Notes under the pieces: generated by a model
The model's database searches: none
Told to the model about the DNA's origin: nothing
The model's input: the letters and a program-made list of their open reading frames with translations, nothing else
In this document: positions 14,092-24,030 of the stretch, piece by piece
How the letters are laid out: every line of letters begins with the position of its first letter
Numbering within the stretch: position 1 is the stretch's first letter
Position numbers and translations under genes: made by a program
From: Ctenosaura bakeri
Taxonomy: Eukaryota > Chordata > Lepidosauria > Squamata > Iguanidae
Direction: 5' to 3'
NCBI GenBank assembly: GCA_948474755.1
Contig: CAOLHI010000355.1
Coordinates: 1-64,000 of the forward strand
DNA: 64,000 nt

Positions 14092-14250
14092 TTATTCTCA
14101 GGCTGACAGGAGGATCAATCCACAATGCCTGGGTTTGATCCTTGCACCAGCATACGCAGGAGCCGTTCTCAAGCTAGATGAAGTTCCGTTAAACCAGCTC
14201 CTGCCCTCTCCTGTCAGTTTACTTTTTATCCTGCGTACCAGCAAGACGTG
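14092..14250 (+). repeat. 5' terminal repeat of the plus-strand family A DIRS fragment
   Basis: Matches the internal complementary region right arm (59136-59185) over its first 40 or so bases and the left terminal repeat at 58888-59040 beyond that, including CCTGGGTTTGATCCT and CGCAGGAGCCGTTCTC-like blocks. Confidence 0.83.
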
Positions 14251-14322
14251 AAGCGGTCCCTCTCCGGTAACACAGGGGAAAATAGTTTACTGTAGGCAGG
14301 AGTAAGGATAGTTTTGTAAGAC

Positions 14323-16324
14323 ATGGCTACTGAAAGGACCAGCGTTGTGAATTCTATGCCTGGTGATGATTTGCTCCAAACCACCACAGAAATGTTGGGC
14401 TCGGACGCTGATAAAATTAATACCGTCCAGAAAACCACTGTAAGGCAGGTTACGGACAAGGACCGAGGAGCGACTGCTCAGAAATCTACGCTGCAACGAC
14501 TTCATGAAGAAGATCGTTCGGTAGACCTTAGAAAAATATTTCTGACCTCCAGTGAGAGTGAGGCAGATGAGATAAAAATTGTGGCAGCTAAAAGAGCTCC
14601 GGAGAATAAGAAGTCCATGGAAACAAAGACGGAGAGAAAGGTAAAGAAGTCAGAGAAGTCAGGGGGCAGTAAAAAGCCCCCAAAGTTGCCTTCTAGTGCC
14701 CAGAAACTCACCGGCGAGACTTCGGGCCGCCATCTTGGAATCAAGGATTCTAAGATGGTGCCACGCGCTGCAAACAGGCTATCAGAGGCCTCGGAGGGTA
14801 ACGCCCAGCATTCGGCCAGTGTGTGCGGAAGTGCTGACGCAGTTCCGAATGATGGAAGGGGCGCAGATTTGCAAAGGCCTGCTGCGGCCATTATGGAGGA
14901 GCTGCGTGCAGCCGAGAATGATATCTTCAGGGCAGAACAGTTGGGCCTGGCTCCGGAACTGAGGAGCATTTTGGCAGGATGGCTGGCAAATACTCCAACT
15001 CAAAGGCCAGAAACTCAAAAAGACTCCAGTGAGGCTTGGTTGGGGGGCCTAGGGAGCCCAAGGCAGCACCCCATGGATGCATTCGGGGTGAAATGCATCA
15101 ATTAAAGAGGCTGTAATTGCACAATTTAATGCATTTTTAACTGCTCAGCTAGTGCCAATGAATTTTAACAACTATGATTTGGGCAATCAAATAGCCATGT
15201 ATAGAAGGATGAATTTATTTAAACAATCTGATTTACATAATCAAATTAATCATAATAATCAAATGAATTTAAATAACTGTGAGTGCATTGTTGCCCAGAA
15301 GGAAATGCCATAAGCTAAGAAAAAAAGAGTGGAACAAGAAGAAAGGCCAAGTACTAGCAGCATGGGGGTTGCAGTCAGTAAGAAAAAGCCTTATATTCCA
15401 AAAGGGAAAAGTATAGCAGGAATACAGAACACAGCAGAGCAAATGGATTTAAGAAAAGCTATATAGCAGGAAGTAGATGACAGTGAGGAAGATGTAGCAC
15501 AGCATGAACCAATGGATATGGATGAGAAGGAATTCCAGTACTCTGATGAGAAGGAGGATGAGAAAACAGAAACAGATAGGATGTTTGAGGTAGAGGCCTT
15601 CAAGGGTACTTTAAGAAGAGTGCTACAAACATTAGGATTGGAGAATTGTAAGGGTGATGGTGGAAAAAGTAGTAAGGAAAGTAAGTTAGCATCTGTGATT
15701 AGGAAAAAATAATCTGGAAGAATGGAAATTCCTTTACCAGATTTGTTTAAGGGTGTCGTTATGAGTAAGTGGGCTTCTCAGGGAAGTCCACAGTCAGAAG
15801 TTACACTCTTTTGCTAAGGATGATGTTGAGTTCCTCCCGTGGATGCTCCGATTGAAGGCTTGGTTTCGGAGGCCATTGCCCCCAAGGAGAGGGACCTTCA
15901 ACTGGGTGTAGATGAGCGAAGGGCTGAGTCATCACTTAGAAAAGTGCATGAAGCAGCATCTGCGGCAATAAAGGCATCCGCTGCTGCTTCCATGTTCGCT
16001 AGAGCAGGAGTGTTGTGGTCTCAGGACATACTGGAGGCCCAAGATCTCAACATGCATGAGCTACTGAAGGCGGTGGAGCAGATTCAGAGGGTGTTGAAAT
16101 ATGTTGCAGATGCTGGTTTAGATGCTGCTGCGTTTGCAGCAAGGAACATAAATTTGCTGACAATCATGAGATGATCCTTGTGGTTGAGACACTGGGAGGC
16201 AGATCAGAAATCACATAATAATTTGGCTTTTGTCCCATTCCAGGGGGAATTGCTGTTCGGTTCAAAGGCCTTGAAAAAGGTCTTAGTGGAAACAAAGGAG
16301 AAAAAACAGGTCATGCCCACTCTG
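14323..16324 (+). pseudogene. DIRS gag-like region, family A, broken
   Basis: A clean ATG at 14323 opens 260 codons (to 15105), with a charged middle (KKSEKSGGSKKPPK). Stops and shifts follow. Later pieces are at 15512-15712 (acidic YSDEKEDEKTETDRMF, then FKGTLRRVLQTLGLEN) and 15839-16174, the gag core from PIEGLVSEAIAPKERD through ERRAESSLRKVHEAASAA to VLKYVADAGLDAAAF. The final part (LWLRHWEADQKSHNN to LVETKEKK) runs to the breakpoint. Around 15030-15110 the reading does not match the other copy and may be an indel or small insertion. Confidence 0.83.
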
Positions 16325-16685
16325 CACTCTGTTAGGCTTTTGAAAAAAAAACCTTTAGCTTCTGTCTACTGGTGCTGCTTTTTTCCCCTTCAATTTTTTT
16401 TTGATTATAATTTTACTTTCATGATTTATGAAAGCATAAAGGCTGATGTTTCTTCCATGTTTCATCACAATCAACTATGCTCTGAAAAAAGGACTGATTG
16501 TTTTTTCTTGCTGTCACCAACTGGTTAGAAGGGTAGGGTAGGGTAAGGTAGGCAAGTTAACATCTTAAAAAATGCAGTATACTTTTTCTTCAATTTGGCA
16601 ATGCTATGGATTATCTTCAAATTGCAACTAGAATGCCACAGACTCCACTTAACTGTCATCCTGCAGGGCAGCAGTTTACATCAAG
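16325..16685. other. Intron between DIRS pieces
   Basis: Unrecognised. It contains a brief GGGTA-rich stretch (16526-16548). Confidence 0.5.
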
Positions 16686-16800
16686 AATATGGGAACAATA
16701 GGTTGCTTACCTAGGTCTTCAAGTGGTAGGTCTTCAAGTGGTGATCACACAGCATACCTTTGGAAACTTCTAGAGATGAACAATCTTTTGGAGGACGTTT
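16686..16800 (+). repeat. Degraded terminal repeat related to the family B DIRS element
   Basis: The order TAGGTTGCTTACCT, GTCTTCAAGTGGT, ATCACACAGCATAC, GGAAACTTCTAGAG parallels the left end of the element at 17964-18090 (AGGTTGCTTACCT, TTCTTCGAGTGGTCATC, GGAAACTTCTAGAG). It is much more diverged and the CpG sites are lost. AGGTCTTCAAGTGGT is duplicated in tandem at 16712-16741. No coding DIRS sequence adjoins it, so it is either a solo terminal repeat or the end of a lost old copy. Confidence 0.65.
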
Positions 16801-16869
16801 GGTTAGATTTTACCACTCTATCTGTTTAACTTGTATGCTGAACATATCATATGTAAAGCAGGATTAGAT

Positions 16870-17690
16870 ACAGAGGAAGGAAGTGTGAAAACTGGAAGAA
16901 TTTAAGAAATGCAGATGGTATCACACTACGAGCAGAGAACAGCAAAGGCTTGGAATGATTACTGAAGAAAGCCAAGGAGGACAGTGCAAAGGCAGGTTTA
17001 CACCTGAATATTAAGAAAGCAAAGATAATGACCAGAGATGATTAAATAACTTTATGCCAGATGCTGAAGACACTGGAACAGTTCAAGGTTTTCCATACTT
17101 TTGCTCAGTCATTAATCAGAATGGAGAATGTAGTCAAAAAATCAGAAGAAGACTAGGACTTGCAAGGGTAGCTATAAAGGAACTAGACAAGATCTTGCAC
17201 GGTAAAGGTATAACATTGAATATTAAACTCAACTCAGGATTGTTCATGCCATACTATTTCAAATTTCTATCAATGGTTGTGAAAGCTGGACAGTAAAGAA
17301 AGCTAATAAGAAGAAAATCAACTCATCTGAAATATGATGCTGGGGAAGACTTCTACAGATATCATGGGAGCCAGAAAGACAAATAATGGATACAAGAGCA
17401 AATTAGCCCTGAATTCTCCCTAGAAGTCAAGATGACTTAACAGAGACTGTCATACTTTTGGTCGCACCATGGGAAGACATGACTTACTAGAGGACAATAA
17501 TGCTTGGTAATGTAGAAGGCAGTAGGAAAAGAGAAAAGCCACATTAAAGATGAATAGAGTCAATCAAGGAAGCCACAACCCTGAGTCTGCAAGACCTGAG
17601 TATGGTTGTTGATGACAGAATGACCTGGAGGTATCTAACTCACAGGGTCACCATAAGTTGAAATCAACTTGACAGCAGTTAACAAGTCCT
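16870..17690 (+). mobile_element. RTE/BovB-like LINE 3' fragment
   Basis: With several frameshifts and stops the plus strand reads the C-terminal part of a LINE reverse transcriptase: LNIKKAKIM, then INQNGECSQKIRRRLGLARVAIKELDKI, a GCESWTVKK-like piece, a WCWGRLLQI-like piece, an HDLLE-like piece and a final DRMTWRYLTHRVT-like motif. The 3' end (AGGGTCACCATAAGTTGAAATC) matches the BovB tail that Sauria SINEs share. Fully degenerate. Confidence 0.7.
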
Positions 17691-18017
17691 TTAAACTTTG
17701 TATGTACATGTCTACTACATTTCCAGCTCAATCTCTCAGTTCCAAGATGTCATGGCAAAAATTCTGAGAGGAAAGATATGGAATAAGAGTAAGGTTGGTT
17801 GACTGTGCAAACTCACTAATGACTACTCAGAAAACCATAAGCAACCTGTACTTCTTTCTGGTTTTTGTAACTACTATATGTGGGAAACTGGCAAACTACG
17901 AGAAATGCTCTACCCAAAGGTGGTATCAGATATGGAATGTGCTTCCAGACTGTAGTAGCCCACGAAGAACAGGTTGCTTACCTGTAACTGTGGTTCTTCG
18001 AGTGGTCATCTGTGCCA

Positions 18018-18163
18018 TCATACACTAGGAGCTTTAGCGCCTGCGCGGTAGCGTTCGGAAACTTCTAGAGCTTGTTCGCTTGGCGGGAACCCCTCCCCCA
18101 CGCCGGTACTGCGCATGCTCCTCCCGCCGAGCAACGGTCTCTCCTCAGTTCTGTCGTCCGCCG
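18018..18163 (-). repeat. Left (3') inverted terminal repeat of the family B DIRS element
   Basis: The segment starting near TACACTAGGAGCTTTAGCG reappears in reverse complement at 23881-24030, including the shared blocks GGAAACTTCTAGAGC, GCGGGAACCCCTCCCCCACG and GAGCAACGGTCTCTCCTCAG. Similarity is near complete to about 18140 and then weakens. It is CpG-rich. The outer 62 bp (17964-18025) extend this repeat but resemble the right end only loosely. Confidence 0.9.
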
Positions 18164-18206
18164 TAGAACCTACAGGGACCTGAGAAAGAGGGGAGGAAGG
18201 GCGGGT

Positions 18207-18303
18207 GTGTATGATGGCACAGATGACCACTCGAAGAACCACAGTTACAGGTAAGCAACCTGTTCTTCTTCTTCGTGGTCTCTGTGCCTTCATACACTAG
18301 GAG
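18207..18303 (-). repeat. Internal complementary region of the family B DIRS element
   Basis: Bases 18207-18268 are the exact reverse complement of the left outer end 17964-18025 (62 positions, no mismatch by eye). Bases 18268-18303 are the exact reverse complement of the right outer end 24017-24052 (36 positions). The region therefore spells the two element ends joined head to tail, with a shared GAA-repeat at the joint. In known DIRS elements this region templates completion of the ends when the cDNA circle forms. It lies between the recombinase stop codon and the left terminal repeat, as expected. Confidence 0.93.
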
Positions 18304-18339
18304 ACTGTGTAGCTTACCGGTCGGACGGCGGGTCAGGTC

Positions 18340-19686
18340 CTACAGCACGGAAGCCAACACCTCACGTCCAAACCGGGCATCTCTGCGCGACCGGCAGTCG
18401 AGCCTGTAGTGGCGCACGAAGGTCGATGGTTGGGACCAGGTCGCCACACGGCAGAGTTCATGCAGGTCAACTCCTCGCAGGAGGGCCGCAGAAGTAGCCA
18501 CCGCTACTGGAGTGGAGTGGGCTCGAAGCAGGACTGGCGGAGGCTTCCTCGCGAGCTCATACGCCAGTTCAATAGTCCTCACCACCCACTTGGAGAAGCG
18601 CTGGGTGGACACTTTTAGGCCCCTCCGACGTCGCCCATAGCAAACAAAGAGATGCGGCGTCTGTCGGAAGGAAGCAGTCCTGTCCTTGTAGAAAGCCAAT
18701 GCCCGACGCACGTCCAGGGAGTGGAGGGACCGCTCCAACGGTGTCGTCGGGTTCGGGAAGAAGGCAGGCAGGATGATGTCCTGGTTGAGATGGAAACTGG
18801 ACACCACCTTTGGCAGGAACGAGATGTCAGGTCTCAGGACCACCTTGTCCCTGTGGAAGACCGTGAAGGGCTCATCGGAACGAAGAGCTGTGATCTCACC
18901 CGCTCGCCTCGCTGAGGTCACCGCTACCAGGAAGGCAGTTTTCATTGTCAGGAGCCTGTCATCCGAGGTCGCCATCGGCTCGAAGGGCGGCTTCGTCAGC
19001 TGCGAGAGCACCAGCGAGAGGGACCACGGCGGTAGCGGCGGCGATACCGGCGGGTAGAGATGATGAAGTCCTTTCAGGAACCGCTTAACGGTATCGTTCC
19101 TGAAGAAGGCCGAGGCAGCAGATCGTGGCGGTTGGTATGCCACGATCGCGGAGAGATACACCTTCAGGGATGGAAACGCCAGGCCCTGTTGCCGGAGGTG
19201 CAGGAGGAAGTGCAGGACGGTCGAGAGCCCCGCGGGCGATACCGGCTCACTCCTCTCGTTAGCGAAGGTCAGGAAGCGTCGCCACTTGTATTGATAGTTG
19301 CGACGGGTGGATTCCTTCCTGGCTGCGACGAGGACGGTACCGAGCACGGGATCGTCTAGTGCGATATCCTCCAGGCATGGAGGGCCAGGCGTGGCAGGTC
19401 CGGATGGAGGACTCGGCCGCCGGAGTGGGAGAGCAGGTCCGGTGTCGGTGGCAACCGGAGCAGGTCGTCTCGCGCGGCTTGTAGCAGGGGTGCGAACCAA
19501 TGTTGCCTCGGCTAGTACGGGGCTACCAGGATCGCGTCGGCTCGGTCGGCGAGGATCTTCGATATCGTCCGGCCGAGCAGCGGGAACGGCGGGAACGCGT
19601 AGAGGAGTTCCCCGGTCCACGGAAACTGGAAAGCGTCCCCGATGGAGGCACGATCGTGGCCCGCTCTGGAACAGAATCGGCGACAC
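18340..19686 (-). CDS. DIRS tyrosine recombinase (ORF3)
   Basis: About 448 codons are open, ending in TAG at 18340-18342. The first codons overlap the RT tail and no ATG marks the start, so initiation is unresolved. The N-terminal SAM-like part begins near residue 110 (AARKESTRRNYQYKWRRF). The catalytic part contains the first arginine in TSARRAGEITAL, the box-II region LLRAHSTP, and the C-terminal FVRHYRLD carrying the nucleophilic tyrosine. The expected HxxR reads H-S-T-P here, so the second catalytic arginine is absent or displaced. The enzyme should integrate the circular cDNA. Because of the altered motif, activity is doubtful even though the frame is open. Confidence 0.87.
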   Translation of the reverse strand: MSPILFQSGPRSCLHRGRFPVSVDRGTPLRVPAVPAARPDDIEDPRRPSRRDPGSPVLAEATLVRTPATSRARRPAPVATDTGPALPLRRPSPPSGPATPGPPCLEDIALDDPVLGTVLVAARKESTRRNYQYKWRRFLTFANERSEPVSPAGLSTVLHFLLHLRQQGLAFPSLKVYLSAIVAYQPPRSAASAFFRNDTVKRFLKGLHHLYPPVSPPLPPWSLSLVLSQLTKPPFEPMATSDDRLLTMKTAFLVAVTSARRAGEITALRSDEPFTVFHRDKVVLRPDISFLPKVVSSFHLNQDIILPAFFPNPTTPLERSLHSLDVRRALAFYKDRTASFRQTPHLFVCYGRRRRGLKVSTQRFSKWVVRTIELAYELARKPPPVLLRAHSTPVAVATSAALLRGVDLHELCRVATWSQPSTFVRHYRLDCRSRRDARFGREVLASVL

Positions 19687-21267
19687 TTCGCGTTTTCCCT
19701 GGTCGCGAAGAGGTCGATCGATGGTTCGCCCCAGCGGTCCCGAATCAGTCTAACGCCTCTCCGGAGAGAGACCATTCGTGATGGGATGAGGTGTCCCTGC
19801 TGAGGGCGTTGCCGTGGTGTTCTCCTGCCCGGCCAGGTGAACCGCCACGGGATGCGTGTGCAGGCGAATGCACCATTCCCACAGGCCGAGCGCGATGTCG
19901 AGCAGGGTCGTGGAATGAGTCCCACCTTGTCTGTTGATGTAGCAGACCGCGGTGGTGTTGTCCGTCAGAATCAGGACCGTGCGTCCCGCCACGGCATGGC
20001 GGAACGCCCGTAGGGCTTTCCAGACGGCGAGCAGCTCCAGCGCGTTGATATGGAGAGCGGTCTCGTCGTCGGTCCATCTGTCGCGGACTCTGAGATCGCC
20101 GCAGTGGGCACCCCATCCATACAGGGAGGCGTCGGTCGTTACCGTCACCTTCGGTGTCGGCTGTTGGAAAGGCATCCCCGACATGAGATTGCGTCGCGAC
20201 TGCCACCATCGGAGGGATGAGCGGACGTCTCCCGGCAGCTGCAGTCGGAGTGTCTGTTCGTCTCGCAGGGGGTCGAATATGCGGACGAACCAGTGTTGAA
20301 GAGGTCTTGCTCTCAGCCTGGCGAGATATGTCACAGCGGTCGTCGCAGCCATGTAGCCCAAGAGCTGCTGGACGCTTCTCGCAGATAACGTCGGGGCCGT
20401 ACGAGCGTGAGCGGCGGCCCGGATCAAGGTTTGTGCTCGAGACTCTGGTAGGTACGCCCTGGCGGAGGTCGAGTCGAGCGTCGCCCCGATGAAGTCCAAG
20501 ATCCTCGCCGGCTCGAGGTGGGACTTCTTCGGATTCACTCGTAGACCAAGGCGGGTCAGGAGTGACAACGTCATGTGGACGTCGTGGTAAAGTCTCTGTT
20601 TGCAGGACGCCACCAACAGCCAATCGTCGAGGTAGGGGAAGACGGAAGCGCCCTTCGTCCGCAGGTAGGATACCACCGGGGCCATGCACTTGGTGAAGAC
20701 CCTTGGGGCAGTCGAGAGTCCGAACGGCAGCACCTTGTACTGGTAACAGGTGTCGTCGACTGCGAAGCGGAGGTACCGTCTGTGCTGCGGGCGAATGGCG
20801 ATATGGAAGTATGCGTCTCGGAGATCGATGGAGGCGAACCAGTCCCCTCGATGTAGGAAGGGTAGGATCGACGGTATCGTGACCATCTTGAACCTTTTGG
20901 GGCGGATGTAGTAGTTCACCCCTCTGAGGTCTAGGATCGGCCGGAGGGTACCGTCGGCTTTCGGTACCGTGAAGTACCTGGAGAAGAAGCCGGTGGTCTT
21001 GGCCTCTTGCGGGAGCCGCTCAATCGCCCCTTTCTGGAGGAGGGATTGGATCTCTTCCAGGAGGGCCGGACTCGACGGCGTGGAGTAATAAACGCCGCGA
21101 GGAGGAATATCGAGAAACTCGATGGCATAGCCAAGACGGACGATGGAAAGCACCCAAGAGTCCGTAGTGACATACTGCCACTCCGCTAGGTGTCGAGCGA
21201 GAGTCGGTCGGTCTCCGAGCGCTGATGGTAGGCTGAAGAGTGGGTATTGGTGGGTCCTGCCAGGCAC
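19356..21267 (-). pseudogene. DIRS reverse transcriptase / RNase H region (ORF2), frameshifted
   Basis: The frame overlaps the end of ORF1 by a different register, and its own start is unclear (no ATG at the 5' end). It shows an RT with KADGTLRPILDLRGVNYY, FASIDLRDAYFHIAI, LPFGLSTAPRVFTK and the catalytic YLDD (near 20625-20640). An RNase H follows with TTDASLYGWGAH, INALELLAVWKAL and LTDNTTAVCYINRQGG. The frame then breaks: one frameshift near 19815 just after GQENTTA, a second near 19743, and a TAG near 19512 where the family A copy reads tryptophan in its WPRRPWF motif. Homology continues to a stop at 19356-19358. The tail overlaps the recombinase ORF, which is usual for DIRS. Confidence 0.88.
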
Positions 21268-21268
21268 G

Positions 21269-23722
21269 TCAAAACCGAGACTTTGTCTCGGAGGAGGACT
21301 TCTTCGACGAAGGCGGGCGCCGCCTAATCGTGCGTCTGGCCGATGAGCCGGAGGACGGTCTCGACTGTCCAGACTGGGCCGAACGCTGGAACGACGAAGT
21401 GGAAGATCGTCGCCAGGATGGTCGGAAGGTGGAGGCCCTGCGGGTCTGCGTGGCCGGCTGCAGCCCGATCTTTTTTGCGGTCAGTCTCGCCTTGACGAGA
21501 TTGTCCAAAGCTTCGTCTGTGGACGAATTGAATAGGCCTTCACCGTCGAAGGGGAGATCTTCAATCCTCCTTCTGGTGTCCTCCTGGATGTCGGCCGGTC
21601 GAAGCCAAGCATGGCGGCGAAGGCCGACGGATCCCGCCATGACCCGGGAGGCGATCTCCACTGCGTGCCGGGAGGAGGCCATCTGGTGCCGAGCGATGGA
21701 GATAGCCTCATTGAAGATCACGGAGGAGGCTTGGCGGATGTCCTCCGGTACCGCTTCCATCGCTGGTTGCAGGCGATCGAGCACTTTCTTCAGGTATGCC
21801 GCGAGGCAAGCCTGAGTGTTGGACAGCCTGATCTGCAAGGAGGCAGCTGAATAGAACCTCCTTGCGTAGGCGTCCAACTTCCCGCCCTCTTTGTCCGGCG
21901 GGGTGGTGTGTTGCCTGCCGGAGCCCTTCGTCTGCGCGGACTCGACGACCACAGAGTTCGGTGCAGGGTGATTAAATAGATAACCGGCGTTATCCTTCTG
22001 CACCCGGTAGAGGTGTTCTAACCGCTGCGGTATCGGCTGAGCCGAGGCCGGTCTATCCCAGGCGGCCTTCACCAGTCTGGATACCCGGGGCAGGAGAGGC
22101 AGCGGGGCCGTGGAAGGTCGCTTCTCCTCGAAAACGGAGAAGGCTGGATCGTCATCCTCCGGCTCCGCATCGGCGATCTTAAGGCCGAGGGTAGTGGCCA
22201 TGCGGAGCAGCATCGCAGAGAACTGGTGGACGTCCTCTGGAGCAGAATCTGGGATCGGGTCCCCGAATCCCAACGGAGGAGACTCCTGGGAGGCCGCCTC
22301 AGACACCTCAGACTCCGCACTCGAGTCGTACGACTCCGAGCTCGGTGAGTCCTCTCGCCGCTCGCTCTCCGGCTCCTTCGTAGTCGCCGCAGGTGTTGCC
22401 TTCCTAGGCTTCTCCGCAGCCGGGGCGGTGGTAGCAGCAGCGTCCCGCTTGGGATGGCTGACCACTGACTTCACCCTCTTGGTGGTGACCGGGGTAGTCT
22501 GGCAGGCTGACGTCGTCGTAGCCCGCTCAGTCACCACCGCCTCCGTAGGGCGCGTCGCCGTTGCCGTGACCCTAGGAGGTGGCGATATCGCCCGATACCG
22601 TGGTGAAGGCTCCCTCGCCCTATGATATCGAGGGGAGGGAGAGCGGCTGAAGGAGCGGCGGTCCGACGGAGATCGGCTTCGGCGTCGACGGTACCGAGCC
22701 TCGTCCCCTCTAGGCGAGCGCGATTCGCGCTGTCGACGAGGTGACCGGGACCTCCGGAAGGTCTCCCAGCGACTCGGGCCACGATGGTACCGATCCCGGT
22801 ACGATGGCGAATGCGACCGATAGGAGGCCGGGCGCTCTCTCCATTCAGATTCCCTCGCGTACCTGGCCACGTAGGACGCCGAGGTGTATCTGGAGGCAGA
22901 CGAGCGAGGTTGTTCCTCTCTTGTCTCCCTCGGAGGCGGCGAGGCCACCGGACGCTCGGAAGAGCGGGACCGGGACCTGAAGGAGGTCGAACGCCGCTCC
23001 GGAGAAGCAGAGGGCTCTCTCTGCTGCAGGTCGGCCGACCTGCGACGGCTAAGAGGGCGGTGGCGCTCCTCCACCAGGGTTGGAGGGTCTGCCACAGGCG
23101 AGTCCGGGCGCTGTTGGGGAACGTCCTCGATCTCATCCTCCGAGAGGTCGACGGACTCGCCTCGCCCTTTGGAAGGCTGCTGAGTAGGAGGAGGAGTAGG
23201 AGGTTGAGCGTCCCCAGCCGGGGAGCGCTTCTTTTCCTTCTTCTTCTTCTTCTTCTCCTTCTCCTTGCCCTTGCCTCCGTCCGGAGCAGGGCGCTTTTTT
23301 GCAGGCGTCTCCGTAAGGGGAGCCTCAGCCTTCCTCGCCGTCGAGGATCCTTTCGCTGACTTGGCAGCCGCCGACAGCTTCGGGATCCTCGGTAACGCCG
23401 AAATCGGCGTTTTCGCCGGTACCGAGCCCGATACCGACGAGGTGGACGGAACGGCAGCCGCCGATACCGTCGATGGCGTGGTCGTCTTCTTGTCGGCCAT
23501 CTTGGAAGTGGAGGTCTCGTCTATCGCCCGCAGAGACTGTTCCCAACAATAAGATTTGAGTCTCGCGGAGCGGTTGCGAAGAGTTTGCGGAGTAAAATCC
23601 CTGCAAATTGGGCAAGTCCGGATGTTATGGGACTCGCCCAAACAGAAGAGACACTCCTTATGGCCGTCGTTGAGGGCAACCTTGCGGCCGCAGGACACGC
23701 ACTTCTTAAAGAGCGCGGACAT
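21269..23722 (-). CDS. DIRS gag-like ORF1 with zinc knuckle and RS-rich tract
   Basis: This is an open frame of 817 residues from the first ATG (23722) to TGA at 21269; the frame is also open upstream to about 23839 but without an ATG. Residues 8-40 form a cysteine/histidine cluster (C8-x2-C11, C24-x2-C27, H32, C37-x2-C40) of the kind I associate with ORF1 proteins of vertebrate DIRS elements. A lysine-rich tract (near KEKEKKKKKKEKK) follows, then roughly 200 residues rich in SR/RS, SPS and YR dipeptides, then an acidic linker. The C-terminal third holds an alpha-helical segment with PDKEGGKLDAYARRFYSAAS, which resembles the gag core of the family A copy. The product presumably packages RNA. 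The frame is uninterrupted, unlike the RT downstream. Confidence 0.85.
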   Translation of the reverse strand: MSALFKKCVSCGRKVALNDGHKECLFCLGESHNIRTCPICRDFTPQTLRNRSARLKSYCWEQSLRAIDETSTSKMADKKTTTPSTVSAAAVPSTSSVSGSVPAKTPISALPRIPKLSAAAKSAKGSSTARKAEAPLTETPAKKRPAPDGGKGKEKEKKKKKKEKKRSPAGDAQPPTPPPTQQPSKGRGESVDLSEDEIEDVPQQRPDSPVADPPTLVEERHRPLSRRRSADLQQREPSASPERRSTSFRSRSRSSERPVASPPPRETREEQPRSSASRYTSASYVARYARESEWRERPASYRSHSPSYRDRYHRGPSRWETFRRSRSPRRQRESRSPRGDEARYRRRRSRSPSDRRSFSRSPSPRYHRAREPSPRYRAISPPPRVTATATRPTEAVVTERATTTSACQTTPVTTKRVKSVVSHPKRDAAATTAPAAEKPRKATPAATTKEPESERREDSPSSESYDSSAESEVSEAASQESPPLGFGDPIPDSAPEDVHQFSAMLLRMATTLGLKIADAEPEDDDPAFSVFEEKRPSTAPLPLLPRVSRLVKAAWDRPASAQPIPQRLEHLYRVQKDNAGYLFNHPAPNSVVVESAQTKGSGRQHTTPPDKEGGKLDAYARRFYSAASLQIRLSNTQACLAAYLKKVLDRLQPAMEAVPEDIRQASSVIFNEAISIARHQMASSRHAVEIASRVMAGSVGLRRHAWLRPADIQEDTRRRIEDLPFDGEGLFNSSTDEALDNLVKARLTAKKIGLQPATQTRRASTFRPSWRRSSTSSFQRSAQSGQSRPSSGSSARRTIRRRPPSSKKSSSETKSRF

Positions 23723-23880
23723 AAGACGAAGAAACGCCAAACTCCGAAATCCAAAAAGACGAAAACCGAAGGGGGAGTCCGAAAGAGAGGTCAAAGACAG
23801 TCCGAAAGTCCGTAAAACCGTGAAAAAACAGCAAGCCAAGCACGACGTGAGAGGAACAAACTAAAGAACCTTCCGTACGC

Positions 23881-24030
23881 GGCGGCGGACGAGAAAGAAC
23901 TGAGGAGAGACCGTTGCTCGGCGGGAGGAGCATGCGCAGTACCGGCGTGGGGGAGGGGTTCCCGCCAAGCGAACAAGCTCTAGAAGTTTCCGAACGCTAC
24001 CGCGCAGGCGCTAAAGCTCCTAGTGTATGA
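23881..24030 (-). repeat. Right (5') inverted terminal repeat of the family B DIRS element
   Basis: Reverse complement of 18018-18163. It lies just upstream of the gag-like ORF, whose first ATG is at 23722, so by analogy with other DIRS elements it should hold the element's promoter. No TATA-like box is obvious. The element end is placed near 24052-24054, where the match to the internal complementary region stops. Confidence 0.88.

Larger units (their letters stand above)
14092..16324 (+). mobile_element. 5' half of a family A DIRS retrotransposon, plus strand
   Basis: It starts with a terminal repeat (TTATTCTCAGGCTGACAGG onward) and continues through a gag-like region homologous to that at 62049-63995. 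It stops abruptly near 16324, within the gag tail, just after GTCATGCCCACTCT. RT, recombinase and 3' terminal repeat are absent. It is antisense to ERC1, unlike the other large DIRS copies in the window. Confidence 0.87.

Noticed and set aside
16526..16550. GGGTA-rich stretch as an interstitial telomere repeat
   Set aside because: Only three or four imperfect units, and not the vertebrate TTAGGG unit.
19745..20689. A 314-codon minus-strand frame overlapping the family B RT
   Set aside because: Out-of-frame shadow of RT. Only its last 20 or so codons are real homology, exposed by the frameshift.
21240..23864. Long plus-strand open frames (up to about 190 codons) opposite the family B gag and RT
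   Set aside because: They are antisense shadows of GC-rich coding sequence, with arginine/serine-rich content mirroring the real frames and no domains.
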